A stretch of DNA of 64,000 bases from Sphingobacteriaceae bacterium (GCA_947458875.1 CANGZD010000004.1:1-64000), one strand, 5' to 3'. Counted from the stretch's first letter, positions 17,907 through 27,380 are shown. Numbers and translations are program-made. Notes: generated by a model from the sequence alone, not told the origin.

Positions 17907-20408
17907 TTATTGTCCAACCATGAAAATAGCATTACTGAACAGGAGCTTTCCGTTTTCCCAGAAGCCACGGAAGAGCGGATTATCAGCCATGTAAACCACG
18001 GTGCCGCGTCCCATGTCCTGGACACCAAACACGAGGCCGTCTGTTAGCTTTTGTTTAGATTTTACACCCGCAAAGCCTGTGAGGTAATTATTCTTTTTAA
18101 ATACACCTACATTCCAGCCTTTATCCAAGTAGTTGTACACTTTATCATCTAATTTTAAGGTATAATAAAAACCAGGGTAACCGTAGCCCAGCGGGTGGGT
18201 CTGATCTAAATCAACACGATAAATGGCTCCCGGAATATTTTCTGTCAAACCATCTCGCTCACGATTGCCATAAACCTTAAGTTTAGCATAAGTGTTCTTT
18301 TCTTGATCGGCTTTAGCGCTTGCTTCCTCTTTATTTTTTAATTCGAACTGCTTGCTGCCAGCCAATTTATTTAGAGCACCCTCCATGGCAATGAGTCGGC
18401 CACCCGATCTAACCCAAGCCTGCACCTGGTCTAAGTCTAAGTTCGGGTAATCGCCATCCGGCAAGATCATTACATTGAAATCATTCCAGTTAAATCTGTT
18501 CAAATCAACGTATCGAACCAAGCTAATGGGGTGGTGAATTTGTTTTTCGAAAAAATGCCAAATCTGGCCAACTTGTTGTGAAGAAGTTTGCTCACCAGTC
18601 AGCAAAACGATCTTTGGGTTTTTGAGGTAATGAATAGAAGAAGAGCCCAAATCTGGTCCTTTGTCGGCAAACCCGGTACTGATCGGGTTTAAGCCTACAC
18701 CGGCAGCATTGGCCAACTCCTGAATGGTTTCATCGAAACGAACTCCCAGACCTCCATTGCTTGTTCTGGCAATAATTAATGAACCCGGTAAGAATTTTTT
18801 ACCCGAGGACTCAAATTCAGTATCCGAGAAACGGACTTTGATTTTTTTCTTCAGCAAAGCAGTCAAAAATTTGACATCGGCCAGAGAATTCCATTCTGCA
18901 ACATAAGCCACCGGGCGTTCCATTTTAGGTTTTTTCAACTGAGGAGCTAAAGTATTGTAAGCTGGCTTTAAGGTCTCTATGCTTGCATAAGACTGAATGC
19001 CATGGGCATAAGGCAAAGACCAAGCAGTGATATCGTAAGTATTAGAGTCTGAGACAAATGTTACCGGCTCAAATAAAACTTTTAACAATACTGATTTAGG
19101 CTGATAAGCGCTGATGACCATATCATTTCGCTGAATATTGAATTTTTCAGTTTTTCCGCTGAAATAATTAAATCCGCTGGCAGATTTGGCAGCACCGTAA
19201 CCATAGACAATGCCATTGCGATCCAATAAAGCAGCCAGGTTTTGTAGCTTTTTCTGGTTATCTCCTTTGATCACATAAGTTTTGTAAATACCAGAAGGAT
19301 TGTTTTTACTCTGATCAAAAAACTTTTGGAACTCAGTAATTAGGCGATCAGCATTGGCCGAAACGGTCTCCACCGTAGCGATACCGGTGGTGTGGTGATG
19401 CGTCACTCGGGCCTTGAGTGTAAGTGTATCTTCTTCAGAATTGATCACCGCCAAACCACCTCCAATACCTCCTTGCTCGTAAGTCATACCGATGGAGCCA
19501 TTGTAGGTAGGATAAGTATCCCCATAGGAGGGATAAAGTAAATCGAAGCGTTCGCGGGTAAAATACATCCATCCTTTTTCATCAAAGTATCGAGCATTGT
19601 TTTTACCTACGATTACCTGAAAATCTCTTTGCCAAGAGGTAATATCTTGATGAACCGGTTCTGCCGCCGGTGCAAAATAATAAGGCGAATCAAACCCTTG
19701 TTCATGGAAATCTACATGCACTTGCGGTAACCATTGATTGTATAAAGCAATGCGTTGCTGGGTTTCCTTTTGGGTTTGCCAGGCCCAATCGCGGTTCAAA
19801 TCGAAATAATAATGATTGGTTCGGCCACCCGGCCACGGTTCGGCATGTTCACGGGTATAACGCAAAGGATCTGGGTTTTCATTATGAATTGGATTATAAA
19901 AATTAACATAACGCTCCCTTCCATCCGGATTGATGCAGGGATCTAAAACCACTACCGTGTTTTTTAACCAGTTTTGCGTGCGGGCATTCGCCGGATTTAC
20001 CAAATCATACAAGGTTTGCATGGCAGCCTCGGTTGAAGTGGGCTCGTTTCCGTGTACGTTATAACTTAACCAGGCAATTACCGGCTGTTTCTTATCGGCC
20101 GTGCCGTTTTGCAAACCTGCTAATCGTAAATTATTAAGCCTGATTTCATCCAGTCGATTCATGTTTTCGGGACTGGCAATAAAAGCAACGAGCAAAGTTC
20201 TTCCCTCGGTGGTTTTGCCGTACTCCTGTAATTTCACATTTTTAGCTACCCCACTGATGTATCGAAAATAGTCGAGTACCCGATAATGAGGAGTGTAATG
20301 TTCTCCTAAAGCATATCCCAGAAATTTTTCAGGAGTTTGAATTTCTTGCGCCCAAACACCAATGTGCGTCAACATCAGGACCAGGGCTAAATAAATGGTG
20401 CGTTTCAT
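17907..20408 (-). CDS. Secreted M14 family zinc carboxypeptidase
   Basis: The 833-aa protein has a signal peptide ending GVWAQ and a carboxypeptidase A-type domain in the first half. The HGNE motif (zinc His and Glu) is in the stretch SYNVHGNEPTSTEAAM, and the third zinc ligand His is in VHVDFHEQG; INPDGRERY is the substrate-binding segment. The C-terminal half looks like the class I amidotransferase-like domain often attached to these enzymes in Bacteroidota (MILPDGDYPNLD). It probably trims peptides in the periplasm or outside the cell for nutrition. It is transcribed alone. Confidence 0.9.
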   Translation of the reverse strand: MKRTIYLALVLMLTHIGVWAQEIQTPEKFLGYALGEHYTPHYRVLDYFRYISGVAKNVKLQEYGKTTEGRTLLVAFIASPENMNRLDEIRLNNLRLAGLQNGTADKKQPVIAWLSYNVHGNEPTSTEAAMQTLYDLVNPANARTQNWLKNTVVVLDPCINPDGRERYVNFYNPIHNENPDPLRYTREHAEPWPGGRTNHYYFDLNRDWAWQTQKETQQRIALYNQWLPQVHVDFHEQGFDSPYYFAPAAEPVHQDITSWQRDFQVIVGKNNARYFDEKGWMYFTRERFDLLYPSYGDTYPTYNGSIGMTYEQGGIGGGLAVINSEEDTLTLKARVTHHHTTGIATVETVSANADRLITEFQKFFDQSKNNPSGIYKTYVIKGDNQKKLQNLAALLDRNGIVYGYGAAKSASGFNYFSGKTEKFNIQRNDMVISAYQPKSVLLKVLFEPVTFVSDSNTYDITAWSLPYAHGIQSYASIETLKPAYNTLAPQLKKPKMERPVAYVAEWNSLADVKFLTALLKKKIKVRFSDTEFESSGKKFLPGSLIIARTSNGGLGVRFDETIQELANAAGVGLNPISTGFADKGPDLGSSSIHYLKNPKIVLLTGEQTSSQQVGQIWHFFEKQIHHPISLVRYVDLNRFNWNDFNVMILPDGDYPNLDLDQVQAWVRSGGRLIAMEGALNKLAGSKQFELKNKEEASAKADQEKNTYAKLKVYGNRERDGLTENIPGAIYRVDLDQTHPLGYGYPGFYYTLKLDDKVYNYLDKGWNVGVFKKNNYLTGFAGVKSKQKLTDGLVFGVQDMGRGTVVYMADNPLFRGFWENGKLLFSNAIFMVGQ

Positions 20409-20464
20409 ACAGCTAATCTAATTGATTTTTAAACTCAAAAAAACATTCAGCATAATTGTTACCA

Positions 20465-20496
20465 TTTGGTAGATTGTTTGCCTAAGCTTATACTTG
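20465..20496 (+). promoter_or_regulatory. Promoter of murF
   Basis: TTTG at 20465-20468, 20 nt, then TATACTTG at 20489-20496 (one mismatch to TAnnTTTG). Only 6 nt separate it from the ATG at 20503, so the mRNA should be leaderless or nearly so. Confidence 0.55.
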
Positions 20497-20502
20497 TACA
20501 TC

Positions 20503-21816
20503 ATGGTTTCTACAGCACAGCTTTACGAGTTCTATTCAAAGCACCCCATTGTTTGTACCGATACCCGCAACATTAGCCCGGGTTGTATTTTTTTCGCCCT
20601 AAAAGGCGAGAATTTCGACGGTAACCATTTCGCCAAACAAGCTTTAGAGGCTGGTGCAGCTTATGCTGTAGTTGACTCTCCTAAGGAAGCCGATGAACGG
20701 TTTTTGGTGGTGCTTGATGTTTTAACTGCGCTTCAGGATCTTGCCAGGATGCACCGACAGCAATTGCAGATTCCGGTTATTGGGATCACGGGCAGTAATG
20801 GGAAAACTACCACTAAAGAATTGCTTTATGCTGTTTTAAGTCAGCATTACCGAACTTTTGCCACCACTGGCAACCTGAATAATCACATCGGGGTGCCCTT
20901 GAGTGTGCTGGCCATCAAGCACGATGTTGAAATTGCCATCATTGAAATGGGCGCCAATCATCAAAAAGAAATTGCGCTTTTATCCTCTATATCGCAACCC
21001 AGTCATGGTCTTATCACCAATATCGGCAAAGCACATCTGGAAGGTTTTGGCGGGCTTGAAGGTGTAAAGATTGGAAAAGGGGAGCTGTATGAATTTTTAG
21101 CCGGTCATCATGGAATCACCTTCATCAACCGCGATAGTTCCGATTTGATGGAGATGAGCGAACGTCATCGATTAAAGCAAACTGTTTTTTATGGTAAAGG
21201 CGAACAGAATGAAGTGTTTGGCGAGATCTTATCTGTTAGCCCCTTTTTAGAGATTGCTTGGCAAAGCCGGCTTAAAGAATTGGGCGGTAAGAAATTTAGC
21301 GTTCAAACTCATTTAACAGGTGCTTATAACCTCGACAATATACTTGCCTCCATTGCAGTGGGTGTTTTCTTCGGATTAAGGCCTGAGGAAATCAATGCCG
21401 GATTAAATGGCTATGTACCCAGCAACAACCGTTCTCAAATAACAAAAACAGAAAAAAATACCCTCATTTGCGACTATTATAATGCCAATCCCAGCAGCAT
21501 GAATGTAGCATTGGATAACCTGCAAAAAATAGAATCTGCAAAAAAAGTGATCATTTTGGGTGATATGTTTGAGCTGGGTTCCGAATCGGCAGAAGAACAT
21601 CAGGAAATCATTAAAAAGGCACTAAAAACACCTGCAGAGCGTTATATTTTTATCGGTCAAGACTTTTTTGAACAAGGGAAAAATCAAAGAGCTGAGTTTT
21701 ATAAAAGTACCGAGGAGGCTTATCGGGCATTAGAAGCTACACCTGTTGTTCAGTCTACGGTGCTCATCAAGGGCTCCCGAGGAATGAAACTCGAAAAATT
21801 ACTGGAATTGCTTTAG
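20503..21816 (+). CDS. murF: UDP-N-acetylmuramoyl-tripeptide--D-alanyl-D-alanine ligase
   Basis: MurF adds D-Ala-D-Ala to UDP-MurNAc-tripeptide in the cytoplasm, the last soluble step of peptidoglycan precursor synthesis. The 437-aa protein has the Mur ligase N-terminal domain (TDTRNISPGCIFFALKGENFDG), the ATP loop GITGSNGKTTTKE, the NLNNHIGVPLS segment, the EMGANHQKEI Mg/substrate segment and the C-terminal domain with DYYNANPSSM and ILGDMFELG. I chose the ATG at 20503 over a TTG at 20494, which lies inside the promoter. Its stop codon overlaps the convergent gldH stop by 4 nt. Confidence 0.96.
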   Translation: MVSTAQLYEFYSKHPIVCTDTRNISPGCIFFALKGENFDGNHFAKQALEAGAAYAVVDSPKEADERFLVVLDVLTALQDLARMHRQQLQIPVIGITGSNGKTTTKELLYAVLSQHYRTFATTGNLNNHIGVPLSVLAIKHDVEIAIIEMGANHQKEIALLSSISQPSHGLITNIGKAHLEGFGGLEGVKIGKGELYEFLAGHHGITFINRDSSDLMEMSERHRLKQTVFYGKGEQNEVFGEILSVSPFLEIAWQSRLKELGGKKFSVQTHLTGAYNLDNILASIAVGVFFGLRPEEINAGLNGYVPSNNRSQITKTEKNTLICDYYNANPSSMNVALDNLQKIESAKKVIILGDMFELGSESAEEHQEIIKKALKTPAERYIFIGQDFFEQGKNQRAEFYKSTEEAYRALEATPVVQSTVLIKGSRGMKLEKLLELL

Positions 21817-22292
21817 TTTTTAGCCGAAACTTCTTCCACCCTCAAACCCACATCTGTTATTTCCTTCAGCGGGTTATCTCGCATGTTTTGTTCCAATTCA
21901 AAAATATAGGTGCCCTTTGCCGGGAATCGATGATTCAAATAAACAGGCAATTGATAGCTGTACAAATTGCCGGAACCGGTACCCAACCATTCCCCATCTG
22001 GATTAGCCAAACGGTATTCTTTTCTGAATTGTTTGATGCTTTTATCGGGGTTAATTTGGCGAATGCGGATGTAAATATTGGAGTATCGATAATCAGCGGT
22101 ATGCCGGAGATTGATAAATACGTGGTAAGGAACAGTCTGATTTTCGACTTTCACCGCCACCCGTACTTTTTTTAAGTAAGTCCAATTATTTTGTTCAATA
22201 GCTGCATACTCATCTACCAAAGCACCGGGATTTTTACATGCCGATAAAAAGAGGCCGATGAACAATACACAAGCTAAAGTTGGACGGAACAT
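21813..22292 (-). CDS. gldH: Gliding motility lipoprotein GldH
   Basis: The 159-aa protein has a lipobox LSAC (Cys19) and the single GldH domain (WTYLKKVRVAVKVENQTVPYHVFINLRHT). GldH is a lipoprotein needed for gliding in Flavobacterium johnsoniae, but it is also kept in many non-gliding Bacteroidota, so motility cannot be deduced. It is the third gene of a tight unit holB-ricT-gldH (gaps of 2 and 3 nt), an arrangement found widely in the phylum. Confidence 0.85.
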   Translation of the reverse strand: MFRPTLACVLFIGLFLSACKNPGALVDEYAAIEQNNWTYLKKVRVAVKVENQTVPYHVFINLRHTADYRYSNIYIRIRQINPDKSIKQFRKEYRLANPDGEWLGTGSGNLYSYQLPVYLNHRFPAKGTYIFELEQNMRDNPLKEITDVGLRVEEVSAKN

Positions 22293-22295
22293 GTA

Positions 22296-23543
22296 TTACT
22301 CTGATTTTGGTCGGTTATTGCGGCGATGATTCCTGCGGCGGTTTGATGATGCCGGTGCCTGAGACGGTGCAGCTTGAGGAGCTCCTTCAGCTATATTCGC
22401 TTTTGGCTTGGGTCGATGATTCCGTTTATTTTTATTGCGGCGGCGATTTCGATCATCCAAACGGGTCAAACTATCCTGGCCTACTACGTTTTCGTAGTCT
22501 AAGGTCTTAGATGGAACAACCGCTGCCAGTTCTGCAGCCATTTCGGCCAAATCTTCGGGTTTCTGGCCCTTTTTATTCATTTCCTTAATCTCCTTCACCC
22601 TGTCTACCTGAAGTGGAATCCAGTTTTCTTCATCCTGATAGCTGAACCACATCAGCTTTTTAAAAATATCCGTTTTTTGCAGCCTGGCCATCCCTTTTTC
22701 TGTTTCCAGTCGGTCTACCTGCTGTGGAATATCTTTGAGCGCATCCATGTAAGTATCGAGCTCGTAATTAAGACAACATTTTAACTTACCGCATTGGCCG
22801 GCTAACTTCAAAGTATTTAGAGAAAGATTCTGGTAACGGGCTGCCGCAGTTGAAACCGTTTTGAAATCGGTGAGCCAGGTAGAACAGCACAATTCGCGTC
22901 CGCAAGAACCAATGCCACCCAAGCGGCTGGCCTCTTGTCGCATTCCAATTTGGCGCATTTCAATCCTGATGCGAAATTTTTCGGCCATGCGCTTGATCAA
23001 TTCTCTAAAATCAACGCGACCTTCTGCGGTATAATAAAAAGTAGCTTTGGTTTTATCGCCTTGATAATCTACATCGCTCAGTTTCATTTCCAAGCCCAGA
23101 TCTTTAGCCAATACACGGGCTTTGTGCATGGTTTCAAACTCTGCCTCCTTGGCCAACTTCCACTTATCCACATCGGCAGGCGTTGCCTTGCGAAGTATTT
23201 TTTTGCTCACTTCATCCTGGCGGATGTTGCGCTTTTTCAATTGCATACGCACGAGCTCTCCGGTGAGCGATACGTGGCCTACATCGTATCCGCTGGAACC
23301 TGTTTCTACCACTACCAACTCACCTGATTCGAGGTATATATTTTCAGTGTTTAGGAAAAAATCTTTTCGGGAACCTTTGAATTTGATTTCTACAATTTCA
23401 AATGGTTTATAATTAGATGGCATATCCATGTGGGCCAACCAGTCATAAACATCTAATTTGCTGCAACCATTGGTAAGGCAGGCGCCATTGTTGTTACAGC
23501 CCGCCGGCGTACATCCACCAGACGAACAAGATCCACATCCCAT
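22296..23543 (-). CDS. ricT: PSP1/RicT (YaaT) family regulatory protein
   Basis: The 415-aa protein has a PSP1 domain (around residues 120-235), with the Cys-rich GSCGRELCCSTWL and CGKLKCCLNYE segments typical of RicT. In Bacillus, RicT acts with RicA and RicF as an Fe-S-containing complex that supports RNase Y processing; those partners are not visible here. The N-terminus carries six Cys in 27 residues (positions 3, 6, 11, 16, 22, 27). The C-terminus is a strongly basic Arg/Asn tail suited to RNA or ribosome binding. It lies 2 nt downstream of holB. Confidence 0.9.
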   Translation of the reverse strand: MGCGSCSSGGCTPAGCNNNGACLTNGCSKLDVYDWLAHMDMPSNYKPFEIVEIKFKGSRKDFFLNTENIYLESGELVVVETGSSGYDVGHVSLTGELVRMQLKKRNIRQDEVSKKILRKATPADVDKWKLAKEAEFETMHKARVLAKDLGLEMKLSDVDYQGDKTKATFYYTAEGRVDFRELIKRMAEKFRIRIEMRQIGMRQEASRLGGIGSCGRELCCSTWLTDFKTVSTAAARYQNLSLNTLKLAGQCGKLKCCLNYELDTYMDALKDIPQQVDRLETEKGMARLQKTDIFKKLMWFSYQDEENWIPLQVDRVKEIKEMNKKGQKPEDLAEMAAELAAVVPSKTLDYENVVGQDSLTRLDDRNRRRNKNKRNHRPKPKANIAEGAPQAAPSQAPASSNRRRNHRRNNRPKSE

Positions 23544-23545
23544 AA

Positions 23546-24691
23546 TTAACTAAATATATGTTGAGTCCCCGAGGGGAGCGTATTAAACTTTAAAATCTTA
23601 ACGAATTGTAAAGATACATCTAAAAATAAAATTTTAGGATTGGCATTCCGCTCAATGTGATAATGAGCCTTTTCCAGCTCCGCCACAATGGCTTCTGCCT
23701 TGGCTAAACTCAATACTTTTTGAGCAAAATTAATCGCAACTACCTGTTCGGCTTCCGGAAGCCTCACCAAATCTGATGCTCCCGAGAGTATCAGCAAGCA
23801 TTCTCTCAAGAAATGGATGCCGTAACGCAAAAATGCTTTTTGATTTTCTCTGCCCGATTTGGCAATGGTTTCAACAAAGTCGATCATGGCGTTGCCCTTG
23901 TCCCCAAAACAGATTCGCATCCAATCGGTAAATAACTGAAAATTATCATTCTCGAGGTCTTTCAGCAGGTTTTGTGCGATTTGTAAATTACCATCGCTCA
24001 AAAAAGCAATTTGTTTTGCCTTTTCGGGCGCTACCCCCAGCTCCAGCAAATGGGTTGCTACCACTTGATCTGGCAAGGCCGGCACTTTCACTAACTGCGT
24101 ACGTGATAAAATGGTACTGAGAATTTGTTCTTGATTTTGGGCCACCAGCAAAAACAAGGTTTTGTGCGGAGGCTCCTCTATGATTTTTAAAAGGGTATTG
24201 CCTTCTTTATCTAAATATTCTGGCAACCACATGATGAGGACTTTGTATTCGCCTTCAAATGGTTTTAAACTTAGTTTTTGTAAAATTTGATGACACTCAG
24301 CAATATTGATGTTGGCCTGCTTGTTTTCGGCATCCAAACTATTACGCCAAGCCTCCAGGCCGAGGTAAGGATTTCCTAAAAATGCTTCCCGCCATTCAGC
24401 AATAAAAGTTTGAGCCGTATCTTCTTTGTGTTTAGCAAAAAAAGGATAAGAAAAATGCAGGTCCGGATGGATGAGTTTTTGGTATTTACGACAGGAAGCA
24501 CATTCACCGCAACTATCCTGCGGGTCAGGATTTTCGCAAGAAATATATTGGGCATAGGCTACCGCCAAGGCCAAGCTGCCCGAACCTTCGGGACCCAGAA
24601 ATAACTGTGCATGACTGATCCTTCCGGATTGAACGGTTTCAATCAGCCTGCTTTTAATCTGATCCTGTCCTACAATTTCGCGGAACTGCAT
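23546..24691 (-). CDS. holB: DNA polymerase III delta' subunit
   Basis: This 381-aa AAA+ protein is part of the clamp loader of the replisome. A zinc module C...CGECASC lies near residues 60-75, and SRTQLVKV is the SRC-like arginine finger region. The P-loop reads GPEGSGSLALA, where the conserved Lys is missing; this fits delta', which does not hydrolyse ATP. I chose ATG 24691 (MQFREIVGQDQIK) over the upstream codons because this is where family similarity starts. It is the first gene of holB-ricT-gldH and diverges from ruvX with 44 nt between the starts. Confidence 0.92.
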   Translation of the reverse strand: MQFREIVGQDQIKSRLIETVQSGRISHAQLFLGPEGSGSLALAVAYAQYISCENPDPQDSCGECASCRKYQKLIHPDLHFSYPFFAKHKEDTAQTFIAEWREAFLGNPYLGLEAWRNSLDAENKQANINIAECHQILQKLSLKPFEGEYKVLIMWLPEYLDKEGNTLLKIIEEPPHKTLFLLVAQNQEQILSTILSRTQLVKVPALPDQVVATHLLELGVAPEKAKQIAFLSDGNLQIAQNLLKDLENDNFQLFTDWMRICFGDKGNAMIDFVETIAKSGRENQKAFLRYGIHFLRECLLILSGASDLVRLPEAEQVVAINFAQKVLSLAKAEAIVAELEKAHYHIERNANPKILFLDVSLQFVKILKFNTLPSGTQHIFS

Positions 24692-24735
24692 GCTGCAAAA
24701 TAAGGAAAATTGTGGGAGAATAAGCACCTTTGTAC

Positions 24736-25158
24736 ATGGCCCGCATCCTCGCTTTCGATTATGGAACTAAACGTATTGGTATTGCCGTAACCGATCCGCT
24801 TCAAATTATCGCCACCGGTTTAGATACCATCCACCCGAAAGACATCATGAACTTCTTGAAAAAGTATGTGGGACAGGAAACGGTAGAATTGTTCGTAGTG
24901 GGCGAACCCAGGCAAATGGATGGCAGCCAATCACAATCAGAGGTGCACATCAAAAATTTTATCAAGCAATTAAATAGGGAATTTCCAGAGATTGCGGTAG
25001 AGCGGATGGACGAGCGTTTCACCTCCAAAATGGCATCGGCCAGCATCGCTCAAAGCGGTTTGAAAAAGTCGGATCGTGAAAATAAAGAGCGGATAGATAC
25101 CGTATCTGCTACCATTATTCTGCAATCTTACCTCGAGAAAAAATCGCATGGTTTTTAA
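24736..25158 (+). CDS. ruvX: Putative Holliday junction resolvase / pre-16S rRNA nuclease YqgF
   Basis: The 140-aa RNase H-like protein has the motifs LAFDYGTKRIGIAVTD, VVGEPRQMDGS and DERFTSKMA. In E. coli YqgF matures the 5' end of 16S rRNA. The ATG at 24736 comes 4 nt after a -7-like sequence (CACCTTTG), so the leader is very short. The O-methyltransferase gene follows 49 nt later with its own -7 element. Confidence 0.93.
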   Translation: MARILAFDYGTKRIGIAVTDPLQIIATGLDTIHPKDIMNFLKKYVGQETVELFVVGEPRQMDGSQSQSEVHIKNFIKQLNREFPEIAVERMDERFTSKMASASIAQSGLKKSDRENKERIDTVSATIILQSYLEKKSHGF

Positions 25159-25195
25159 GCGATTGACTTGCGAAAAGGCTAATTTTCAAAATACT

Positions 25196-25203
25196 TAACT
25201 TTG
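25196..25203 (+). promoter_or_regulatory. -7 element of the O-methyltransferase gene (TAACTTTG)
   Basis: TAACTTTG matches TAnnTTTG perfectly and ends 4 nt before the ATG. No well-spaced TTG is present upstream (the nearest are 25 and 30 nt away), so the -33 half is uncertain. Confidence 0.5.
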
Positions 25204-25207
25204 TAAA

Positions 25208-25846
25208 ATGGATTTATTGGCCTCAGGATTGAATGATTACCTCGAACAACTCGCAGAGCCTGAATCTGCATTGCTTCAAAAAATAAACCGAGAAACTCAG
25301 CTCCAGGTACTGATGCCACGCATGCTTTCTGGGCATTACCAGGGTAGAGTTTTGAGTTTGCTAAGCAAAATGATACAGCCGAAATGTATTCTTGAAATTG
25401 GCACTTTTACCGGGTACGCTACACTTTGTCTGGCCGAAGGTTTGAATAGGGTTGGAATCATCCACACGATCGACATCAACGAAGAACTGGAAGACCGGGT
25501 GAGGGCTTATTTCGAGGAATCGAACCATAAAGAACAAATCCATTACCACATTGGTGATGCGCTGGAGATTCTACCTCAGTTAGATATCAAACCTGATTTA
25601 GTTTTTATTGATGCCGACAAGAAAAACAATGCGGTTTATTATGATATGATTTTTGATTGGCTCCATCCGGGAGCGGTAATTTTGATCGATAATGTGCTTT
25701 GGAGTGGAAAAGTATTGAAGGAAGAAAAAGTAGATAAAGACACTTTATTCATCATGGAGCTGAATGAGAAAATAAAGACAGACCCACGGGTAGAACAGGT
25801 GATGTTGCCTATCAGGGATGGTTTATGGATCATTAGAAAAAAATAA
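25208..25846 (+). CDS. Class I SAM-dependent O-methyltransferase (family 3, COMT-like)
   Basis: The 212-aa protein has the SAM-binding motif ILEIGTFTGYATLCLAEGL near residue 60, the metal-binding FIDADKKNN segment and the ILIDNVLWSGKV segment of the family. These enzymes methylate hydroxyls of catechol-like or other small substrates in a Mg-dependent way; the true substrate in Bacteroidota is unknown. The first glucosaminidase gene starts 4 nt after the stop, so the two may share a transcript. Confidence 0.92.
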   Translation: MDLLASGLNDYLEQLAEPESALLQKINRETQLQVLMPRMLSGHYQGRVLSLLSKMIQPKCILEIGTFTGYATLCLAEGLNRVGIIHTIDINEELEDRVRAYFEESNHKEQIHYHIGDALEILPQLDIKPDLVFIDADKKNNAVYYDMIFDWLHPGAVILIDNVLWSGKVLKEEKVDKDTLFIMELNEKIKTDPRVEQVMLPIRDGLWIIRKK

Positions 25847-25850
25847 AAGA

Positions 25851-26531
25851 ATGAAAAAAATCATTTTGCTTCTGTGCTGCTTTTTGGGGTCTGTAGCTAT
25901 CCGGGCACAGGTACAAGAGAATGATTATGTCAATAAATTTAAAGACCTGGCAATCAGACAAATGAATCAATTTGGAGTGCCGGCAAGTGTAATTTTGGGG
26001 GTGGCCATTCATGAATCGGCCAACGGAAAAAGTAAAATTGCCCGAAACCTGAATAACCATTTTGGAGTGAAAGGGAAAAACCAGGTAAAAACAATCCGAT
26101 CGGCTTACAAAAGTTATGATTCGGCAGCTGATTCTTATGCAGATTTCATCAGACTATTGAAAGAGAAACCTGGTTTTAGTAAATTATTTGAAAAATACAC
26201 CTCCTACAATCACTCGGCTTGGGTAAAGGGGATTCAAAGGGGCGGTTATGCTCAAAGCAGTACCTGGGCTTCACAGGTTTTGGGAATCATTCGGAAATAT
26301 CGGCTTGATCAATACGATAATCAGCCGCTGATTTTGACAGATTCGATGGTGAAGGATTCGTTAACAGCAAAAGAAATCAAGCCACAGCAAAGCAACAGGA
26401 TCTATCGGGTAAGAAAAGGAGATACGCTGTCTGGAATCGCCAAAAAATTAGGCCTGAGCGTAAAAACATTGATGAAGAAAAATAAACTTAAATCTGCCCA
26501 AATAAAACCCGGTCAAAAACTCAGCTATTAA
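25851..26531 (+). CDS. Exported GH73 glucosaminidase with C-terminal LysM domain
   Basis: The 226-aa protein has a signal peptide (MKKIILLLCCFLGSVAIRAQ), a mannosyl-glycoprotein endo-beta-N-acetylglucosaminidase-like domain (about 30-160) with candidate catalytic Glu55 in IHESANGKS and the conserved NNHFGVKG segment, and a LysM repeat at the C-terminus (IYRVRKGDTLSGIAKKLGL). It should cut peptidoglycan glycan strands in the periplasm. I chose ATG 25851, which begins the signal peptide. The second, lipoprotein copy follows 6 nt downstream. Confidence 0.92.
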   Translation: MKKIILLLCCFLGSVAIRAQVQENDYVNKFKDLAIRQMNQFGVPASVILGVAIHESANGKSKIARNLNNHFGVKGKNQVKTIRSAYKSYDSAADSYADFIRLLKEKPGFSKLFEKYTSYNHSAWVKGIQRGGYAQSSTWASQVLGIIRKYRLDQYDNQPLILTDSMVKDSLTAKEIKPQQSNRIYRVRKGDTLSGIAKKLGLSVKTLMKKNKLKSAQIKPGQKLSY

Positions 26532-26537
26532 CCCTAT

Positions 26538-27320
26538 ATGAAGAACATCATCACCTATTCCTGCCTCCTCCTCTTAGTTTTGAGTTCCTGTAAAACAAGA
26601 AAAAACACGGTTTTAAAAACAAATGCAGCATCAAGCAAACCAAAATATACCGCCGAAAGTTATATTGATCGGTTCAAAGACATTGCTCGTGCCGAGATGA
26701 AAACCCATGGTATTCCGGCGAGCATTAAATTAGCTCAGGCCTTGTTGGAATCGGGAAGTGGAAATAGCGATTTAGCCATGCAAGCGAATAATCATTTTGG
26801 CATTAAATGTAATATCGGTTGGAAGGGAAAAAGCATTTTGAAGGATGATGATGAGAAAGATGAGTGTTTTAGGGTATACGATCAACCAGAGGACTCTTTT
26901 AAAGATCATTCGGAGTTTTTGAAGAAAAAGCGATATGAAGCACTGTTTAAAATCGATAAAATGGACTATGTATCTTGGGCCAGAGGACTGAAAGAAGCAG
27001 GCTATGCGACCAATCCTAAATATCCAGAGTTATTAATTGGTATAATTGAAAGGTATCAGCTTCAACGCTTCGACGAGAAAAATTACGCCTGGGATCGCGT
27101 AAGAAGTACAGATGAACAGCCTGTACTCATAAAAGATGAAGTACAAAATGAGCCGGTAACTAAACCGGTTGCGGGATTAAAAATCTACGAGGTGAAGTCG
27201 GGAGATACGCTTTATTCCATTGCAGTCCGGTTCGGAATCAGTGTATTGGATCTGAAATCTATCAATAAGCTGAATCAAGAAACCGTTTACATAGGCCAGC
27301 TGCTGATTGTTTCAAAATGA
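26538..27320 (+). CDS. GH73 glucosaminidase-LysM lipoprotein (tandem paralogue)
   Basis: The 260-aa protein has a lipobox LSSC (Cys18), a glucosaminidase domain with candidate catalytic Glu71 in LLESGSGNS and NNHFGIKCN, and a C-terminal LysM (IYEVKSGDTLYSIAVRFGI). It has the same layout as the gene just before it but is lipid-anchored instead of freely exported. Likely roles are septum or growth-linked murein cutting. The pair probably arose by duplication and then split location. Confidence 0.92.
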   Translation: MKNIITYSCLLLLVLSSCKTRKNTVLKTNAASSKPKYTAESYIDRFKDIARAEMKTHGIPASIKLAQALLESGSGNSDLAMQANNHFGIKCNIGWKGKSILKDDDEKDECFRVYDQPEDSFKDHSEFLKKKRYEALFKIDKMDYVSWARGLKEAGYATNPKYPELLIGIIERYQLQRFDEKNYAWDRVRSTDEQPVLIKDEVQNEPVTKPVAGLKIYEVKSGDTLYSIAVRFGISVLDLKSINKLNQETVYIGQLLIVSK

Positions 27321-27380
27321 TCGTTAATTATTGTTAAAAAATGACCCTGAAATATAAAAAATCAGGTAATTTACGCCAAT

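Noticed and set aside
23546-24691. holB as a broken gene because the P-loop Lys is missing
   Set aside because: Loss of the Lys is normal for delta' subunits, which do not hydrolyse ATP.
25851-27320. Prophage lysis genes
   Set aside because: Both proteins have bacterial export signals and LysM domains, and no phage structural genes are near.
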